Shown in pieces: positions 1 to 9,935 of a stretch of DNA of 64,000 bases. The DNA lies in NCBI RefSeq assembly GCF_000282115.1, contig NZ_AKJY01000045.1, positions 1 through 64,000 on the forward strand, given 5' to 3'. The position numbers were made by a program, and so were the translations under genes. Source of the DNA: Chryseobacterium populi. Its GTDB lineage: Bacteria > Bacteroidota > Bacteroidia > Flavobacteriales > Weeksellaceae. Every line of letters starts with the position of its first letter. Within the stretch, counting starts at the first letter, position 1. The notes beneath the pieces were generated by a model. The model saw only the letters and a list, made by a program, of their open reading frames with translations. It was not told the DNA's origin and made no database searches.

Positions 1-1541
1 GTAGTATCAAACATTCTGGCCATAGTAGCCGTCCACAGCCCTATATGATGCTGGTCTGTATACTGGCCTGCCTGAGAAATCAAAGCCAGCTGTCCGGTTC
101 CAGGAAATACTCCCATATTATAGCCGTTTACATTAGACAGATCAAATCCTATATTTGGATACAGCTTAAATCCTTTCATAAAATCTGGCATATTGCTGTC
201 TGTAGGTTTTATAATATGATAGTTGTTAAATTCAAAGGTATTTTTAGAAAGACCGGTTCTTACTCCATAAGGGGAAAAATCAATTCTGATGTCATCTACA
301 TATGTCCCTGAAGCAAGATTGGCAACAAGTACCGATGGAACTCTCCATCCGTTAGGGCACGGATCATAGGAGGATTTATTCCTATAAGGCCTGGCTCCAT
401 TATCTGAATTGTAATTTACATCAATAATCCCTTTAGAATTATCAGACCATAAATTAAGCTCCGGAAGCCGGTTATCTTTCATGCTCATTGACCTTCCAAA
501 CCAGTTGACCATTAAATTGGTATTGTTATTATAGTAAGCAGGACCGGAATTATCATCTTTATTAACGTAGATAAGGCTTAAAGGATTTTTCACCGACAGT
601 TTAATATTAGCTGTCACCTCAGCATTGGAAAACAGGACAAATTTTCTGAGATCATCAATCCTTACCGCATTGGTGAAATTTTTAGCTCCTCTGTGCCTTA
701 CCCGTCCTATGGAACCTGATACTTCATAAAAGTCGTTGCCACGATATACAAGAGGAGGGATAGGATCTTTTCTTCCCCATTGGTACAATAGTCCTCCGTT
801 TCTGTTCCATTCCGTACCGGTGATTGTTCCGCTTAGCGCTCCTAAATTCCGGTCCATCCATTGCCAGTCGGAATCTGGTATTAATTCTACCGTTCCGTCA
901 TCTTTTTCTCTTTTTATTCCTGCAAAGCTTTTGTAGGCAGGCCCGTTGGCAGGATCATCGGTTACCCAGATATGCCATGACCAGAACACTTCACCATCTA
1001 CCCTGAAAGCAATAACTGCATTTCCTTCTTTAGCTTTATTGACAGGTACTTTTATTTTAGCATCCTCTCCTGAGCCCAATACTTCCAAAGAATAATCTAC
1101 ACCACAGATAATCAACCCGGGAACATCTTCCCACAGAACGTCAGCAGTTATTTTTCCTGCAGGAATTCCGCTTCCACCGATGTATTGGTCACTATCCCAC
1201 ATGGCATAAGCTTTCCGTACCGGAATATACAGTCCGCCATCATTCTGGATGGGATCAAATAGGTAGCTGTTGGGAGCTTTTGTCCAATCCTGAACAACAA
1301 GTCCGCCAGCTATCAGATCTTTTGAATCAGGGGAATTAATGTGGCTTTTAGTAAAAAGTATAGTTTTTTCTCTATTGGTTTTCTTGGTTTTAATTAAAGA
1401 ATCTGCTTTTTTTAAATATCTGTTTTCTGATTGCTTATTTAATAACAAATTCTCTTCAGAATCAAGATTACTCCTGGAATAGGCATTGATCGATACAAGG
1501 CAAAAAACTGCCATCACATTTTTGATTACATTCTTTTTCAT
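1..1541 (-). CDS. Secreted FSMPD-like surface protein (3' part outside window)
   Basis: An open frame of 513 codons starts at the ATG ending at 1541, behind an AAGGAT ribosome-binding site, and runs off the left edge without a stop. The N-terminus (MKKNVIKNVMAVFCLVSINA) is a signal peptide. The middle contains the run WMDRNLGALSG followed by LLYQWGRKDP, and near the edge comes GLWTATMARM; these are hallmarks of the 'Fibrobacter succinogenes major paralogous domain' found in Bacteroidota surface proteins. The role is unknown, probably a cell-surface or secreted protein. The C-terminus, where a T9SS sorting domain would lie, is not in the window. The frame is certain; the family is likely. Confidence 0.8.
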   Translation of the reverse strand, partial: MKKNVIKNVMAVFCLVSINAYSRSNLDSEENLLLNKQSENRYLKKADSLIKTKKTNREKTILFTKSHINSPDSKDLIAGGLVVQDWTKAPNSYLFDPIQNDGGLYIPVRKAYAMWDSDQYIGGSGIPAGKITADVLWEDVPGLIICGVDYSLEVLGSGEDAKIKVPVNKAKEGNAVIAFRVDGEVFWSWHIWVTDDPANGPAYKSFAGIKREKDDGTVELIPDSDWQWMDRNLGALSGTITGTEWNRNGGLLYQWGRKDPIPPLVYRGNDFYEVSGSIGRVRHRGAKNFTNAVRIDDLRKFVLFSNAEVTANIKLSVKNPLSLIYVNKDDNSGPAYYNNNTNLMVNWFGRSMSMKDNRLPELNLWSDNSKGIIDVNYNSDNGARPYRNKSSYDPCPNGWRVPSVLVANLASGTYVDDIRIDFSPYGVRTGLSKNTFEFNNYHIIKPTDSNMPDFMKGFKLYPNIGFDLSNVNGYNMGVFPGTGQLALISQAGQYTDQHHIGLWTATMARMFDT

Positions 1542-1701
1542 ATCCTTAAAGTTTGGTATTAAAACACAAATACAAATCTTAAGCCTTCACCAATAGTTAT
1601 CAATTAATTATATAAATAATTTCACAATAACTAAATTAAAATATAAATAAAGCAAAGCAAATATTATATGAATGAAAAATTAACTTTCAGCTACGGCAGC
1701 A

Positions 1702-1709
1702 CAAAAGTA
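1702..1709 (-). promoter_or_regulatory. Possible -7 element for the FSMPD-like gene
   Basis: Read on the minus strand this is TACTTTTG, an exact match to the Bacteroidota -7 consensus TAnnTTTG. It lies about 160 bases upstream of the start at 1541, and no clear TTG -33 box is seen at the right distance, so the call is weak. The gene-free stretch 1542-1848 otherwise holds AT-rich sequence and the terminator at 1797-1826. Confidence 0.3.
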
Positions 1710-1796
1710 CATTTTTGCCATTGTATATTTTGAATAACATTGTTAATTTTCAGACATACTGAAATCTTAATTTATTCATCATAAAATAAGTAACAA

Positions 1797-1826
1797 TAAA
1801 AAGACGGCCTTTATTTAAAAGCCGTC
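1797..1826 (-). terminator. Rho-independent terminator of the EpsG operon
   Basis: On the minus strand a GACGGC/GCCGTC stem, extended by an A/T segment after one mismatch, is followed by TTTTTATT. It lies about 20 bases after the stop of the EpsG-like gene. Confidence 0.75.
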
Positions 1827-1848
1827 CCAATATCTTGAATTAAAAAAA

Positions 1849-2988
1849 TTAAGGTAAAATATGATTTTTGTAGAGGTCTATTGTAAACCTCCCCGCCTTA
1901 ATATTTTTAAAAATTGCAAATACAATGAAATTAAAAATAACGAGTGCAACAATAAATATGTGAATCAACTTTTTTGTACCGGCATTCACTACATACATTG
2001 AATTAGGAATCAATATGTAAGCAAAACCGATAAATGCGCCGGCAAGCCTTGAAGAGAAAACAGGATTATTCCTGAAAATAAAATAAAAACATATTCCTAT
2101 TACCGCATACATCCGGTGGTATTCATAGTAAGGATATTTCTCAACCATTTTGGTATCGAAAGTAAACAGAAAGAAGGTTAAAATAGCCATCATTGCTTCC
2201 GGGATTCCAAGCCCTCCGTTGAGCCGTTCTGCCGTCTCATCCACATATCCGTTAAATCCTTCAACAAGCATATTATCCGAGGCTATATTATTTAAAAAAT
2301 CTCCGAATATTCTGTAGACTTCAAATGGAGACGCAAGGATGGAAGCAATAATTAACCCCAGCATCCAGGCTTTGTTTAAAGGAAAACGAACAAGCCAGTA
2401 CATCGGAAGGAAAACATAACAAACATTATGAATCCCGCCCGCCAGATATATACATAAGAGGTAATAAAACAATTTTCGCTCTTTGATGAACCTGATGGCA
2501 AAATACACAACGAAAGAACCTAAATTCTGCCTGATCTGCCCACTCTCGCCAATAAAGAAGCCGGGAATAAACATAAGCGCAATGAAGGTAAACGGGTAAA
2601 ATGTATTATCATTGATATATTCAACTTTAAAAAAGATTGCAAGTGCCGCAATAACAAGAGTAAGCATATAAAACGGCGCATTGAATACATTAAGCAATAT
2701 TTTATTGATCAGTACGAAGAGCCATTCAAGCTCCATTGGCTGTGGAGGTTCCAGATGAAGTGCCGCAAAAAAGATAGAGATATAATCTTTGGTATCAGAA
2801 TATATATAAATCCCTCTATAACTTCCGAAATCCGGCCCCACATTATCCCTCAGCCCTGCCAGTACAATAAGATAGCCTCCTAAAAACCAAAGCCATTTTT
2901 TATCTACCCCGCCACGATATACTTCCTGAAAGCTAAAAATAAGCATGTAGATAATGGCAATTATATAGTATGGATGTAATAAACTCAT
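1849..2988 (-). CDS. EpsG family polysaccharide polymerase-like membrane protein
   Basis: This 379-residue protein is almost entirely hydrophobic, with about ten predicted membrane segments. The N-terminal part has the EpsG-family pattern: a GLRDNVGPDFGSYRGIY segment (roughly residues 45-62) after the second helix, and a later FFIGESGQIRQNLG segment. EpsG/Wzy-type proteins polymerise or move surface polysaccharide repeats at the inner membrane. Its start overlaps the stop of the upstream membrane gene (2985-4001) by four bases (ATGA), so the two are translationally coupled. No glycosyltransferase lies in the pair, so the polysaccharide is unknown. Confidence 0.75.
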   Translation of the reverse strand: MSLLHPYYIIAIIYMLIFSFQEVYRGGVDKKWLWFLGGYLIVLAGLRDNVGPDFGSYRGIYIYSDTKDYISIFFAALHLEPPQPMELEWLFVLINKILLNVFNAPFYMLTLVIAALAIFFKVEYINDNTFYPFTFIALMFIPGFFIGESGQIRQNLGSFVVYFAIRFIKERKLFYYLLCIYLAGGIHNVCYVFLPMYWLVRFPLNKAWMLGLIIASILASPFEVYRIFGDFLNNIASDNMLVEGFNGYVDETAERLNGGLGIPEAMMAILTFFLFTFDTKMVEKYPYYEYHRMYAVIGICFYFIFRNNPVFSSRLAGAFIGFAYILIPNSMYVVNAGTKKLIHIFIVALVIFNFIVFAIFKNIKAGRFTIDLYKNHILP

Positions 2989-4001
2989 TGTGATACGTGG
3001 GTGTTTTTAAACTGATATGAAGCCAATATCAATCCCGTAAGAATCAAAGGCAGGAAAAGCCTTGTCTCCCAGAACAGTCCTACTAAAGTAATCATTACGA
3101 GATAAGGCGAAGAGAAAAAAAGATATTTTTTAAGAACAGCCTTCCCGCTTTCATTGCATAGCAGGAACATAAAATACAATCCTATTACTCCAAACATCAG
3201 CCCTGCCAGATTGTAAGGGCTTGTAAAATTTTTAATAAAATAAACTCCTTCAAAGAAAGAGGTTTCCTGAGGAATCGCCAGCCTCAACCCAACATAGGGC
3301 ACAATAAAGGCAACGACAAGCATCAGCAATTCTTTTATATAGATTAAGTTTTTCTTTTTCAGCAGATTAAAATCAATAAAGAGTGCTGCAAAAAAAGCAA
3401 TATTCAAACAGGCTGTTTCCCTTACGAACGTTGAAATAAAAATAATAAGGCTCAGTGTCAACAGATCTGATGATTTTCTGTCCTCATAATATTTCAGGGT
3501 AAACAAAACACCGGCCAGATAAAAGAAAACCGCAATACAATCGCAATTAGTAGGAACGTACTGCACAATAACGATGATGAAAACAGCAATCAGATGAAAT
3601 AACCTTCTTATCTTAGTATTGAGAAGAATCTCAACAGGCTTAAGTTTTAAAACAGAATTCAATACAATGGAAGACAGAATAAAAAAGAAGCTGTTGATCA
3701 GAAAAATGCTGTGGTAAAATACCGTTCCGTTTTTCAGCAGGAAACTTTTAATCGAATAAAGATAATGGTCTATAATATAATTCAGAACATCCGTGACATA
3801 AATGCTAAGGTAATTGGGGATAACCCTATAGGCATACACCGATGAGAACATAAAGTCCGGAGCCTTTTCCATAGATTTCAATCTTACATAGGAAGATTCA
3901 AACCCATAATAGGACATAAAGAACAGCAGAAAAGGGAAAATTATTACAAATAAAAATCCGTTCAGTTTTTCATCAAATATTTTAAACATACTAAAATCCA
4001 A
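2985..4001 (-). CDS. Polytopic membrane protein of unknown function
   Basis: A 338-residue protein with about nine hydrophobic helices and short charged loops. I do not recognise a family with confidence. It is coupled by a four-base overlap to the EpsG-like gene, which suggests a shared role in surface polysaccharide synthesis or export, for example as a GT-C-like glycosyltransferase or polymerase partner. The loop after the first helix (SSYVRLKSMEKAPDFMF) and the segment VQYVPTNCDCIAVFFYLAG are the most distinctive stretches. It is the first gene of this minus-strand operon. Confidence 0.6.
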   Translation of the reverse strand: MDFSMFKIFDEKLNGFLFVIIFPFLLFFMSYYGFESSYVRLKSMEKAPDFMFSSVYAYRVIPNYLSIYVTDVLNYIIDHYLYSIKSFLLKNGTVFYHSIFLINSFFFILSSIVLNSVLKLKPVEILLNTKIRRLFHLIAVFIIVIVQYVPTNCDCIAVFFYLAGVLFTLKYYEDRKSSDLLTLSLIIFISTFVRETACLNIAFFAALFIDFNLLKKKNLIYIKELLMLVVAFIVPYVGLRLAIPQETSFFEGVYFIKNFTSPYNLAGLMFGVIGLYFMFLLCNESGKAVLKKYLFFSSPYLVMITLVGLFWETRLFLPLILTGLILASYQFKNTHVSQ

Positions 4002-4060
4002 GTTTCCTCACTTAAGGAGTTTTTTGTTTTAAAATGTATTTTATTAATAGGGAACTTTTG

Positions 4061-4068
4061 CAAAAGTA
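4061..4068 (-). promoter_or_regulatory. -7 promoter element for the membrane-protein/EpsG operon
   Basis: Minus-strand TACTTTTG matches TAnnTTTG exactly and lies 60 bases upstream of the ATG at 4001. A clear -33 box is not seen. Confidence 0.45.
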
Positions 4069-4132
4069 GAAGTTTTTTTCATTTCACCTAGAAATATTTT
4101 ACTGATTTTCAGTTAAACTTGTCCTTAAAAGT

Positions 4133-4162
4133 TTTGATCTAATTCTTAAAAATTTAAATTTG
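4133..4162 (+). promoter_or_regulatory. Promoter of the plus-strand pigment operon
   Basis: TTTG at 4133-4136 and TAAATTTG at 4155-4162 are separated by 18 bases, a full match to the Bacteroidota -33/-7 promoter. It would start transcription about 15 bases before the ATG at 4184. As no comparably good promoter or terminator is seen until 23842, it may drive the whole 20-kb operon. Confidence 0.7.
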
Positions 4163-4183
4163 CAAACTTGATTTTATAATATA

Positions 4184-7100
4184 ATGCACCGCTTTTTTAT
4201 ATTTTTATATCATCTGATTTCCAAAAACAGGCTGCTGGCTGTACTGGCTGCAACAGGAATTGCCCTGTTGTGTATTTTTTTTGCTTCAAAAATTAATTTT
4301 GAAGAAGATATCAATCAGATTATTCCTAAAAGCGAAAAATCAGACCTTACGGCGAAAGTTCTTAAACAGCTCAACTTTTCGGATAAGATCATCGTCATCA
4401 TAGAAAATAAATCTGCTGAAAACAATTTTCAGCTTTCTGAAACCGCTGATCGCTTTTTAGAGGAAATTTCACCTCTTCAGAAATATATCAGTTCCGTTCA
4501 GGGCAAAGTAAACGACAATGAAATCTCTGAGACTTTCGATTTTGTCAATCAAAACCTTCCTTTATTTCTGGATGAAAATGATTACCGGGAAATCAGCAGG
4601 AAGCTTCAAAAAGACAGTATTGTAAAGCAGGTAGAAAGCAACTATGTTTCACTGGTATCACCTACCAGTCTTGTAACAAAAGAATTCATTAAAAAAGACC
4701 CGCTTGGATTTACTTTTTTAGGGATAAAAAAACTGAATGCACTCAATATCAGTAAAGATTTCAGGCTTGAAGACAACTACATCGTTACAAAAGACGGCAA
4801 AAACCTTTTACTCTTTATTGATCCCGAGAATAAAAGTAATGATACCAGGAACAATGAAGCTTTTGTAGATAAGCTCAATGGGATAAAAGAAGACATCAAC
4901 AAACAGTTTAAAGGAAAAACAGAAATAAGCTATTTCGGATCTCCGGTCATTGCAGTAGCCAATGCCAAGCAGATAAAAAAAGACATTCAGAATACGGTGA
5001 TTATTTCAATGACAGTGCTTCTGATTCTTTTAATTTATTATTTTAAAAATATCTTTACTCCGCTCATCATTTTTCTGCCTACTGTTTTTTCAGTTTTGCT
5101 GGCACTGCTGATCCTGTATTTTATTAAAGATAAAATTTCCGCCATTTCATTAAGCGTGGGAGCCATTTTAATAGGAATCACCATCGATTACGCCCTGCAT
5201 ATCCTTACCCATTATAAACATAACAACAACATTGAAGAGCTTTATAAAGAGATCACGCAACCGATTATTTTAAGCAGCGCTACCACAGCGGTGTCTTTTC
5301 TCTGCCTGATTTTTGTACGCTCAGAAGCTTTAAAAGATCTTGGACTGTTTGCTTCAATAACCGTTATTTTATCTTCCATATCGGCTTTAATTATTGTACC
5401 TCAGCTTTACCAGCCTAAAGAGAAAGAGGGAAAACCCAATACCAATTTTATTGATAAAATAGGCTCGTATCCTTACGAAAAAAATAAACCTCTGATCATT
5501 GCCTGTTCATTGGTGATCATTGCCTGCCTGTTTGGTTTCAGACATGTAGGTTTCAATGAAGATATCGGAGATTTAAATTATATTCCGAAAGATATAAAGG
5601 TAAGTGAGGCCAAACTTCAGCAACTTTCGGATCTCACTTCAAAATCTATTTATACCATTTCTTATGGTGATTCCGAAGAAGAGGCTTTAGCACGAAATTC
5701 TCAACTGAGCCAGTTTCTGGAAAAAGAAAAGCAGCAGGGAAAAATTTTAAGCTACAACTCGTTGGGAAATGTCGTTTTATCAGAAAAGGATCAGCAGAAA
5801 AAGATTGAAATCTGGAAAAAATTCTGGGATATTCAGAAAAAAAACCAGACTGTTTCCGAATTAATCAGTGCAGGAAATCAATTTGGATTCAACAGTTCTG
5901 CCTTTGCCCAATTCAACGAAACTTTAAACAAAAGCTATCCGACCCTAAGCCTTAAAGACTATGAAAAAGTAAAAGCCCTGCAGGTTTCAGAGTTTTTAAG
6001 TAATGAAAAAGGATTTTACACTGTTTCAAACATCGTAAAAGTAGATGAAAATAAAAGAGACGCTTTCATAAAAGATGTGGAGAAAAAGCATGATGCCCTG
6101 GCAATAGACCGTCAGCAAATGAATGAAAACTTCTTAGGATTATTGAAAAGAGATTTTAATACCCTTATCAATTATTCATTGCTGGCCATTATCCTGACCA
6201 TTATTGTTTTTTTCAGAAACTTTGAACTGACCGTCCTTACCATGTTCCCGATTGTTTTAACGGGAATTGTAACGGCAGGTATTCTCTATTTTCTGGGATT
6301 AGAATTAAATATTTTCAGCACGGTCGTTTGTACGCTGATCTTCGGAGTCGGCGATGATTTCAGTATATTTCTTACGAAAGCCATGCAGAAAGAGCATACG
6401 ACAGGAAAGAACGAACTTCCTACCTATAGAATTTCGATTATTTTGGCAGTTTTCACTACCATCCTTTCGATCGGCTCCTTAATTTTTGCTAAACACCCTG
6501 CATTGCATTCCTTAGCTTTGGTCGCTTTGATAGGAATGTTCTCCGTAATCATTATTACCTCTACCTTATATCCGTTCTGGTTCAGACTTTTAATTATCAA
6601 CCGGGCAAAAAAAGGGCTTTCACCTGTCACATTCAGGTTATTCCTGCGCTCTGTCCTTTCATTTTTATATTATGGCCTGGGCGGACTTTTCTTTTCATTT
6701 TTCGGACATTTCTTTGTCAGAAAGGCCAAAGGAAAAACTTTAGATATCATTAAAAAATGCATCGCCTTATTTTTAAAATCAGTTTTACACCTTACTCCGT
6801 TTGTAAAGAAGACCATCATCAGAAATCCTGAAGAAGATTTCAGCAAACCGTCTGTCATTATTGCCAATCATACTTCTTTCCTGGATACGCTGGCTCTTGC
6901 CATGGCAACCCATAAGATCGTGTATTTAGTCAATGACTGGGTATATGATTCCCCGGTATTCGGAAAACTGGTAAAAGCATTGGGTTTCTTCCCGGTTTCC
7001 CAGGGTATAGAAAATGGGATGTCTCAACTCAAAGAAAAAATAAATGAAGGGTATTCTTTAATGATCTTTCCGGAAGCAGAACGTTCTTATACCAACGATA

Positions 7101-7837
7101 TCAAAAGATTCCATAAAGGAGCTTTCTATATTGCCGAAGAATTTGGTCTTGATGTGGTTCCTGTTTATATACATGGAAATTCAGAAGTACTGCCGAAAGG
7201 AGATTTCGTTATTTATGACGGAAGCATTACGGTAAAAGTCGGAAACAGGATTAATAAAGATGATCTTAAATTCGGGAAAACATATTCCGAAAGAACAAAA
7301 AAGATCAATGCCTATTTCCGGGAAGAATTTGCAAAGCTCAGAAATGAAATTGAAGATGAGAATTATTTCAAGAAGAAACTTTTCTTAAGCTTTCTCTACA
7401 AAGAAACTGGAGTAGTACAGCAGGTAAAAGAAGACTTCAAAACCAATAAATCTGTCTATTTTGAATTAAACAAGCATATTCCTAAAGATGCTACCATTCT
7501 TCATATTGCAGATGATTACGGGCAGACGGACGTTTTACTCACTCTTCAACAGGCAGGCAGAAAAATATTCAGTCTAATTGCCAATCGTGAAAAGAGGGAA
7601 ATTGCAGCACAGAATTATATTGTCAAAAGAAGAAAGATCAATTATATAGAAGATATTTCAGAGCCGGGCAAAGAAATCAATATACTTTTGGTTTCAGATG
7701 AAAGCTACGACATCAGTATGATTCCAAACCTTCCTGAAACGATCATTTTCATGAATATTAAAAATAATTCATTTAACAGTACTGATTATTCATTAGAATT
7801 TAGTTCAGAATCATTAAAAATATTTAAGACTAAATAA
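4184..7837 (+). CDS. MMPL/RND exporter fused to a PlsC-type acyltransferase
   Basis: A 1217-residue fusion. Residues 1 to about 810 form an MMPL/RND-type transporter with two repeats of helix, periplasmic loop and helix bundle; the segment SVGAILIGITIDYALHILTH is the conserved TM4-like region of the first half and IFGVGDDFSIFLTKA its mate in the second. Residues of about 855-1060 are a lysophosphatidate-type acyltransferase with the HX4D catalytic motif NHTSFLD (H896, D901) and FPEAERS (962-968). The last 140 residues (HIADDYGQTDVLL onward) look like a shortened Rossmann/methyltransferase fold. Related MMPL genes occur in aryl polyene clusters. It probably exports, and may acylate, a pigment lipid. 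The first and longest gene of the operon. Confidence 0.85.
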   Translation: MHRFFIFLYHLISKNRLLAVLAATGIALLCIFFASKINFEEDINQIIPKSEKSDLTAKVLKQLNFSDKIIVIIENKSAENNFQLSETADRFLEEISPLQKYISSVQGKVNDNEISETFDFVNQNLPLFLDENDYREISRKLQKDSIVKQVESNYVSLVSPTSLVTKEFIKKDPLGFTFLGIKKLNALNISKDFRLEDNYIVTKDGKNLLLFIDPENKSNDTRNNEAFVDKLNGIKEDINKQFKGKTEISYFGSPVIAVANAKQIKKDIQNTVIISMTVLLILLIYYFKNIFTPLIIFLPTVFSVLLALLILYFIKDKISAISLSVGAILIGITIDYALHILTHYKHNNNIEELYKEITQPIILSSATTAVSFLCLIFVRSEALKDLGLFASITVILSSISALIIVPQLYQPKEKEGKPNTNFIDKIGSYPYEKNKPLIIACSLVIIACLFGFRHVGFNEDIGDLNYIPKDIKVSEAKLQQLSDLTSKSIYTISYGDSEEEALARNSQLSQFLEKEKQQGKILSYNSLGNVVLSEKDQQKKIEIWKKFWDIQKKNQTVSELISAGNQFGFNSSAFAQFNETLNKSYPTLSLKDYEKVKALQVSEFLSNEKGFYTVSNIVKVDENKRDAFIKDVEKKHDALAIDRQQMNENFLGLLKRDFNTLINYSLLAIILTIIVFFRNFELTVLTMFPIVLTGIVTAGILYFLGLELNIFSTVVCTLIFGVGDDFSIFLTKAMQKEHTTGKNELPTYRISIILAVFTTILSIGSLIFAKHPALHSLALVALIGMFSVIIITSTLYPFWFRLLIINRAKKGLSPVTFRLFLRSVLSFLYYGLGGLFFSFFGHFFVRKAKGKTLDIIKKCIALFLKSVLHLTPFVKKTIIRNPEEDFSKPSVIIANHTSFLDTLALAMATHKIVYLVNDWVYDSPVFGKLVKALGFFPVSQGIENGMSQLKEKINEGYSLMIFPEAERSYTNDIKRFHKGAFYIAEEFGLDVVPVYIHGNSEVLPKGDFVIYDGSITVKVGNRINKDDLKFGKTYSERTKKINAYFREEFAKLRNEIEDENYFKKKLFLSFLYKETGVVQQVKEDFKTNKSVYFELNKHIPKDATILHIADDYGQTDVLLTLQQAGRKIFSLIANREKREIAAQNYIVKRRKINYIEDISEPGKEINILLVSDESYDISMIPNLPETIIFMNIKNNSFNSTDYSLEFSSESLKIFKTK

Positions 7838-7879
7838 TAAATATGAAAAGCATATTTTTGTAAACGCTAAAAAATAGTA

Positions 7880-8794
7880 ATGAAAAAAAATATACTGGTT
7901 ATCTATTACTCACAAACCGGACAGCTGGAAGATATTGTGAAGAATGTAGCTAAGCCTTTTGAAGCAAAAAAGGATGAATATGATGTTAGCTATTACAATA
8001 TTCAGTTAAAGGAAGACTTTGCTTTTCCGTGGTCGAGTGATGTTTTTTTCAATACATTCCCGGAATCTTATCTTCAGATTCCAAGTGAAATTCTTCCACC
8101 ACCTGAGGAAGTATTGAGTAAAAAATTTGACCTGATTATATTCGGATACCAGGTTTGGTATTTAACACCATCCATTCCAATCATTTCATTTTTAAAAAGC
8201 AGTTATGCAGATGGCATTTTGAAAGACACACCCGTTGTTACCATCTCCGGAACAAGAAATATGTGGATGCTTTCCCAGGAAAAATTAAAAATCTATCTGA
8301 GAGACCTTAAAGCAAAACTGGTTGGAAATATTGCTTTGGTAGACCGCCATGACAATTATACAAGTGTACTGACCATCCTTCGCTGGATGACAACAGGGCA
8401 AAAAGAAAAATCAGGAATGCTGCCGGCTGCCGGAGTATCTGATGAAGAAATCACCGGATCGGTAAAATATGGAACAATTATTGAAAAATATTTCAGCAAT
8501 AATGATTTAAATACCCTTCAGCCGGAGCTGGTAAAAAACGGAGCCGTCGAAATCAGGCCCTTCCTGGTAAGAGTGGAAAAAGTAGGGAATAAAATTTTCA
8601 CCGTATGGTCAAATCTGATTATAAAGAAAAAAGAGAAGCGACCATTGCTGATAAAATTCTTTAAGGTATATTTGATGGCAGCGATATGGATTATCTCACC
8701 GGTAGTTTTGGTTTTACACCTGCTCACAACACCAATTTTTTGGGTTAAAAGAAAAAAACAGAAAGAATATTTACAAGGAATTAATTTAAAATAG
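7880..8794 (+). CDS. darA: Dialkylresorcinol-forming enzyme DarA
   Basis: A 304-residue protein starting with a flavodoxin-like phosphate-binding strand (NILVIYYSQTGQ, residues 4-15). It matches the DarA family ('dialkylresorcinol condensing enzyme') and ends in a hydrophobic, basic tail (IWIISPVVLVLHLLTTP) that suggests membrane attachment. In the dialkylresorcinol pathway DarA acts with the ketosynthase DarB, forming the aromatic ring after the condensation steps. The darB gene follows one base later (8796), the pairing expected for flexirubin-type loci. TATTTTTG at 7853-7860 may be an internal -7 element. Confidence 0.85.
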   Translation: MKKNILVIYYSQTGQLEDIVKNVAKPFEAKKDEYDVSYYNIQLKEDFAFPWSSDVFFNTFPESYLQIPSEILPPPEEVLSKKFDLIIFGYQVWYLTPSIPIISFLKSSYADGILKDTPVVTISGTRNMWMLSQEKLKIYLRDLKAKLVGNIALVDRHDNYTSVLTILRWMTTGQKEKSGMLPAAGVSDEEITGSVKYGTIIEKYFSNNDLNTLQPELVKNGAVEIRPFLVRVEKVGNKIFTVWSNLIIKKKEKRPLLIKFFKVYLMAAIWIISPVVLVLHLLTTPIFWVKRKKQKEYLQGINLK

Positions 8795-8795
8795 A

Positions 8796-9935
8796 ATGAA
8801 CGACGTATTTATAACAAAAGCATCAACATACCTGCCCAATGAACCGGTTTCTAATGATGAAATGGAAACGTATCTTGGTTATATAAACGGCGCTCCGTCA
8901 AAGGCTAAAGCTATAATTTTAAGAAACAATAAAATTACAACAAGGTATTATGCTTTAGATAAAGAAGGAAACCCAACGCATACCAATGCACAGATCACGG
9001 CAAAAGCCGTAGAAGGACTTTTTGATGAAAATTTCAGAAAAGAAGATATGGAATTATTATCTGTAGGAACCACTTCCCCGGATCAGATCCAGCCTTCCCA
9101 TGCATCTATGGTTCACGGGGAATTAAACGTTGGAAAATCCTTGGCAATTAATACCTCAACAGGTCTTTGTAATTCCGGGATGAATGCCTTGAATTACGGT
9201 TTTCTTTCTGTAAAAGCAGGTGTTCACAAGCATGCAGTGTGTGCAGGATCTGAAAGAATGTCTGCCTGGATGACTGCTGATAAATTTAATCACGAAGCAG
9301 AAAATTTAATCTTATTGGAAGAGAGACCTATCATTGCTTTCAAAAGAGAATTCCTGAGATGGATGCTTTCTGATGGTGCAGGTGCTTTTTTATTAGAAAA
9401 CAAGCCGAGAGAAAATGAAGTTTCTTTAAGGATTGAATTTATTGATTTTTACTCATATTCTCACGAAATTGAAGCCTGTATGTATGCCGGTTGTGAAAAG
9501 CAGGAAGACGGAAGCCTGCAATCATGGGCAGATTATCCGTCAGACGAATGGCTGAAGCAATCTATCTTTGCTTTAAAACAGGATACAAAACTTTTAGATA
9601 AATATATTCTGGTAAAAGGTGCTGAAAGTTTAAGAGCATCTTTTGATAAACACAATCTGGATCCCGAAAAAATAGACCATGTTTTGGCACATATTTCTTC
9701 AGGCTATTTTAAAGAAGGTTTAAAAGACGAATTTGCTAAAAAAGGAATGGATTTCCCTTGGGAAAAATGGTTCTACAATCTTTCTGAAGTCGGAAACATT
9801 GGTGCCGGATCTATTTTCATTGCTTTGGAGCAACTAATGAATTCAGGAAAACTGAAAAAAGGAGAAAAAGTACTTCTTTGTGTTCCCGAAAGTGGAAGAT
9901 TTGCGTATTCTTGTGCATTATTAACGGTTTGCTAA
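8796..9935 (+). CDS. darB: KAS III-type ketosynthase DarB
   Basis: A 379-residue FabH-like enzyme. The likely triad is C125 (in STGLCNSG), H299 (LAHISSG) and N334 (EVGNIGAGS). Although FabH normally makes C-C bonds from acyl-CoA and malonyl-ACP, the neighbour DarA and the family point to DarB, which condenses two fatty-acid-derived beta-keto units to the cyclohexanedione precursor of dialkylresorcinol. The stop codon shares its last base with the start of the next gene, so translation is coupled. The length and all three catalytic residues are intact. Confidence 0.85.
   Translation: MNDVFITKASTYLPNEPVSNDEMETYLGYINGAPSKAKAIILRNNKITTRYYALDKEGNPTHTNAQITAKAVEGLFDENFRKEDMELLSVGTTSPDQIQPSHASMVHGELNVGKSLAINTSTGLCNSGMNALNYGFLSVKAGVHKHAVCAGSERMSAWMTADKFNHEAENLILLEERPIIAFKREFLRWMLSDGAGAFLLENKPRENEVSLRIEFIDFYSYSHEIEACMYAGCEKQEDGSLQSWADYPSDEWLKQSIFALKQDTKLLDKYILVKGAESLRASFDKHNLDPEKIDHVLAHISSGYFKEGLKDEFAKKGMDFPWEKWFYNLSEVGNIGAGSIFIALEQLMNSGKLKKGEKVLLCVPESGRFAYSCALLTVC

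Noticed and set aside
9878-9934. Upstream extension of the first dehydratase
   Set aside because: Lies inside darB; the family motif fits the ATG at 9935 with TAATG coupling.
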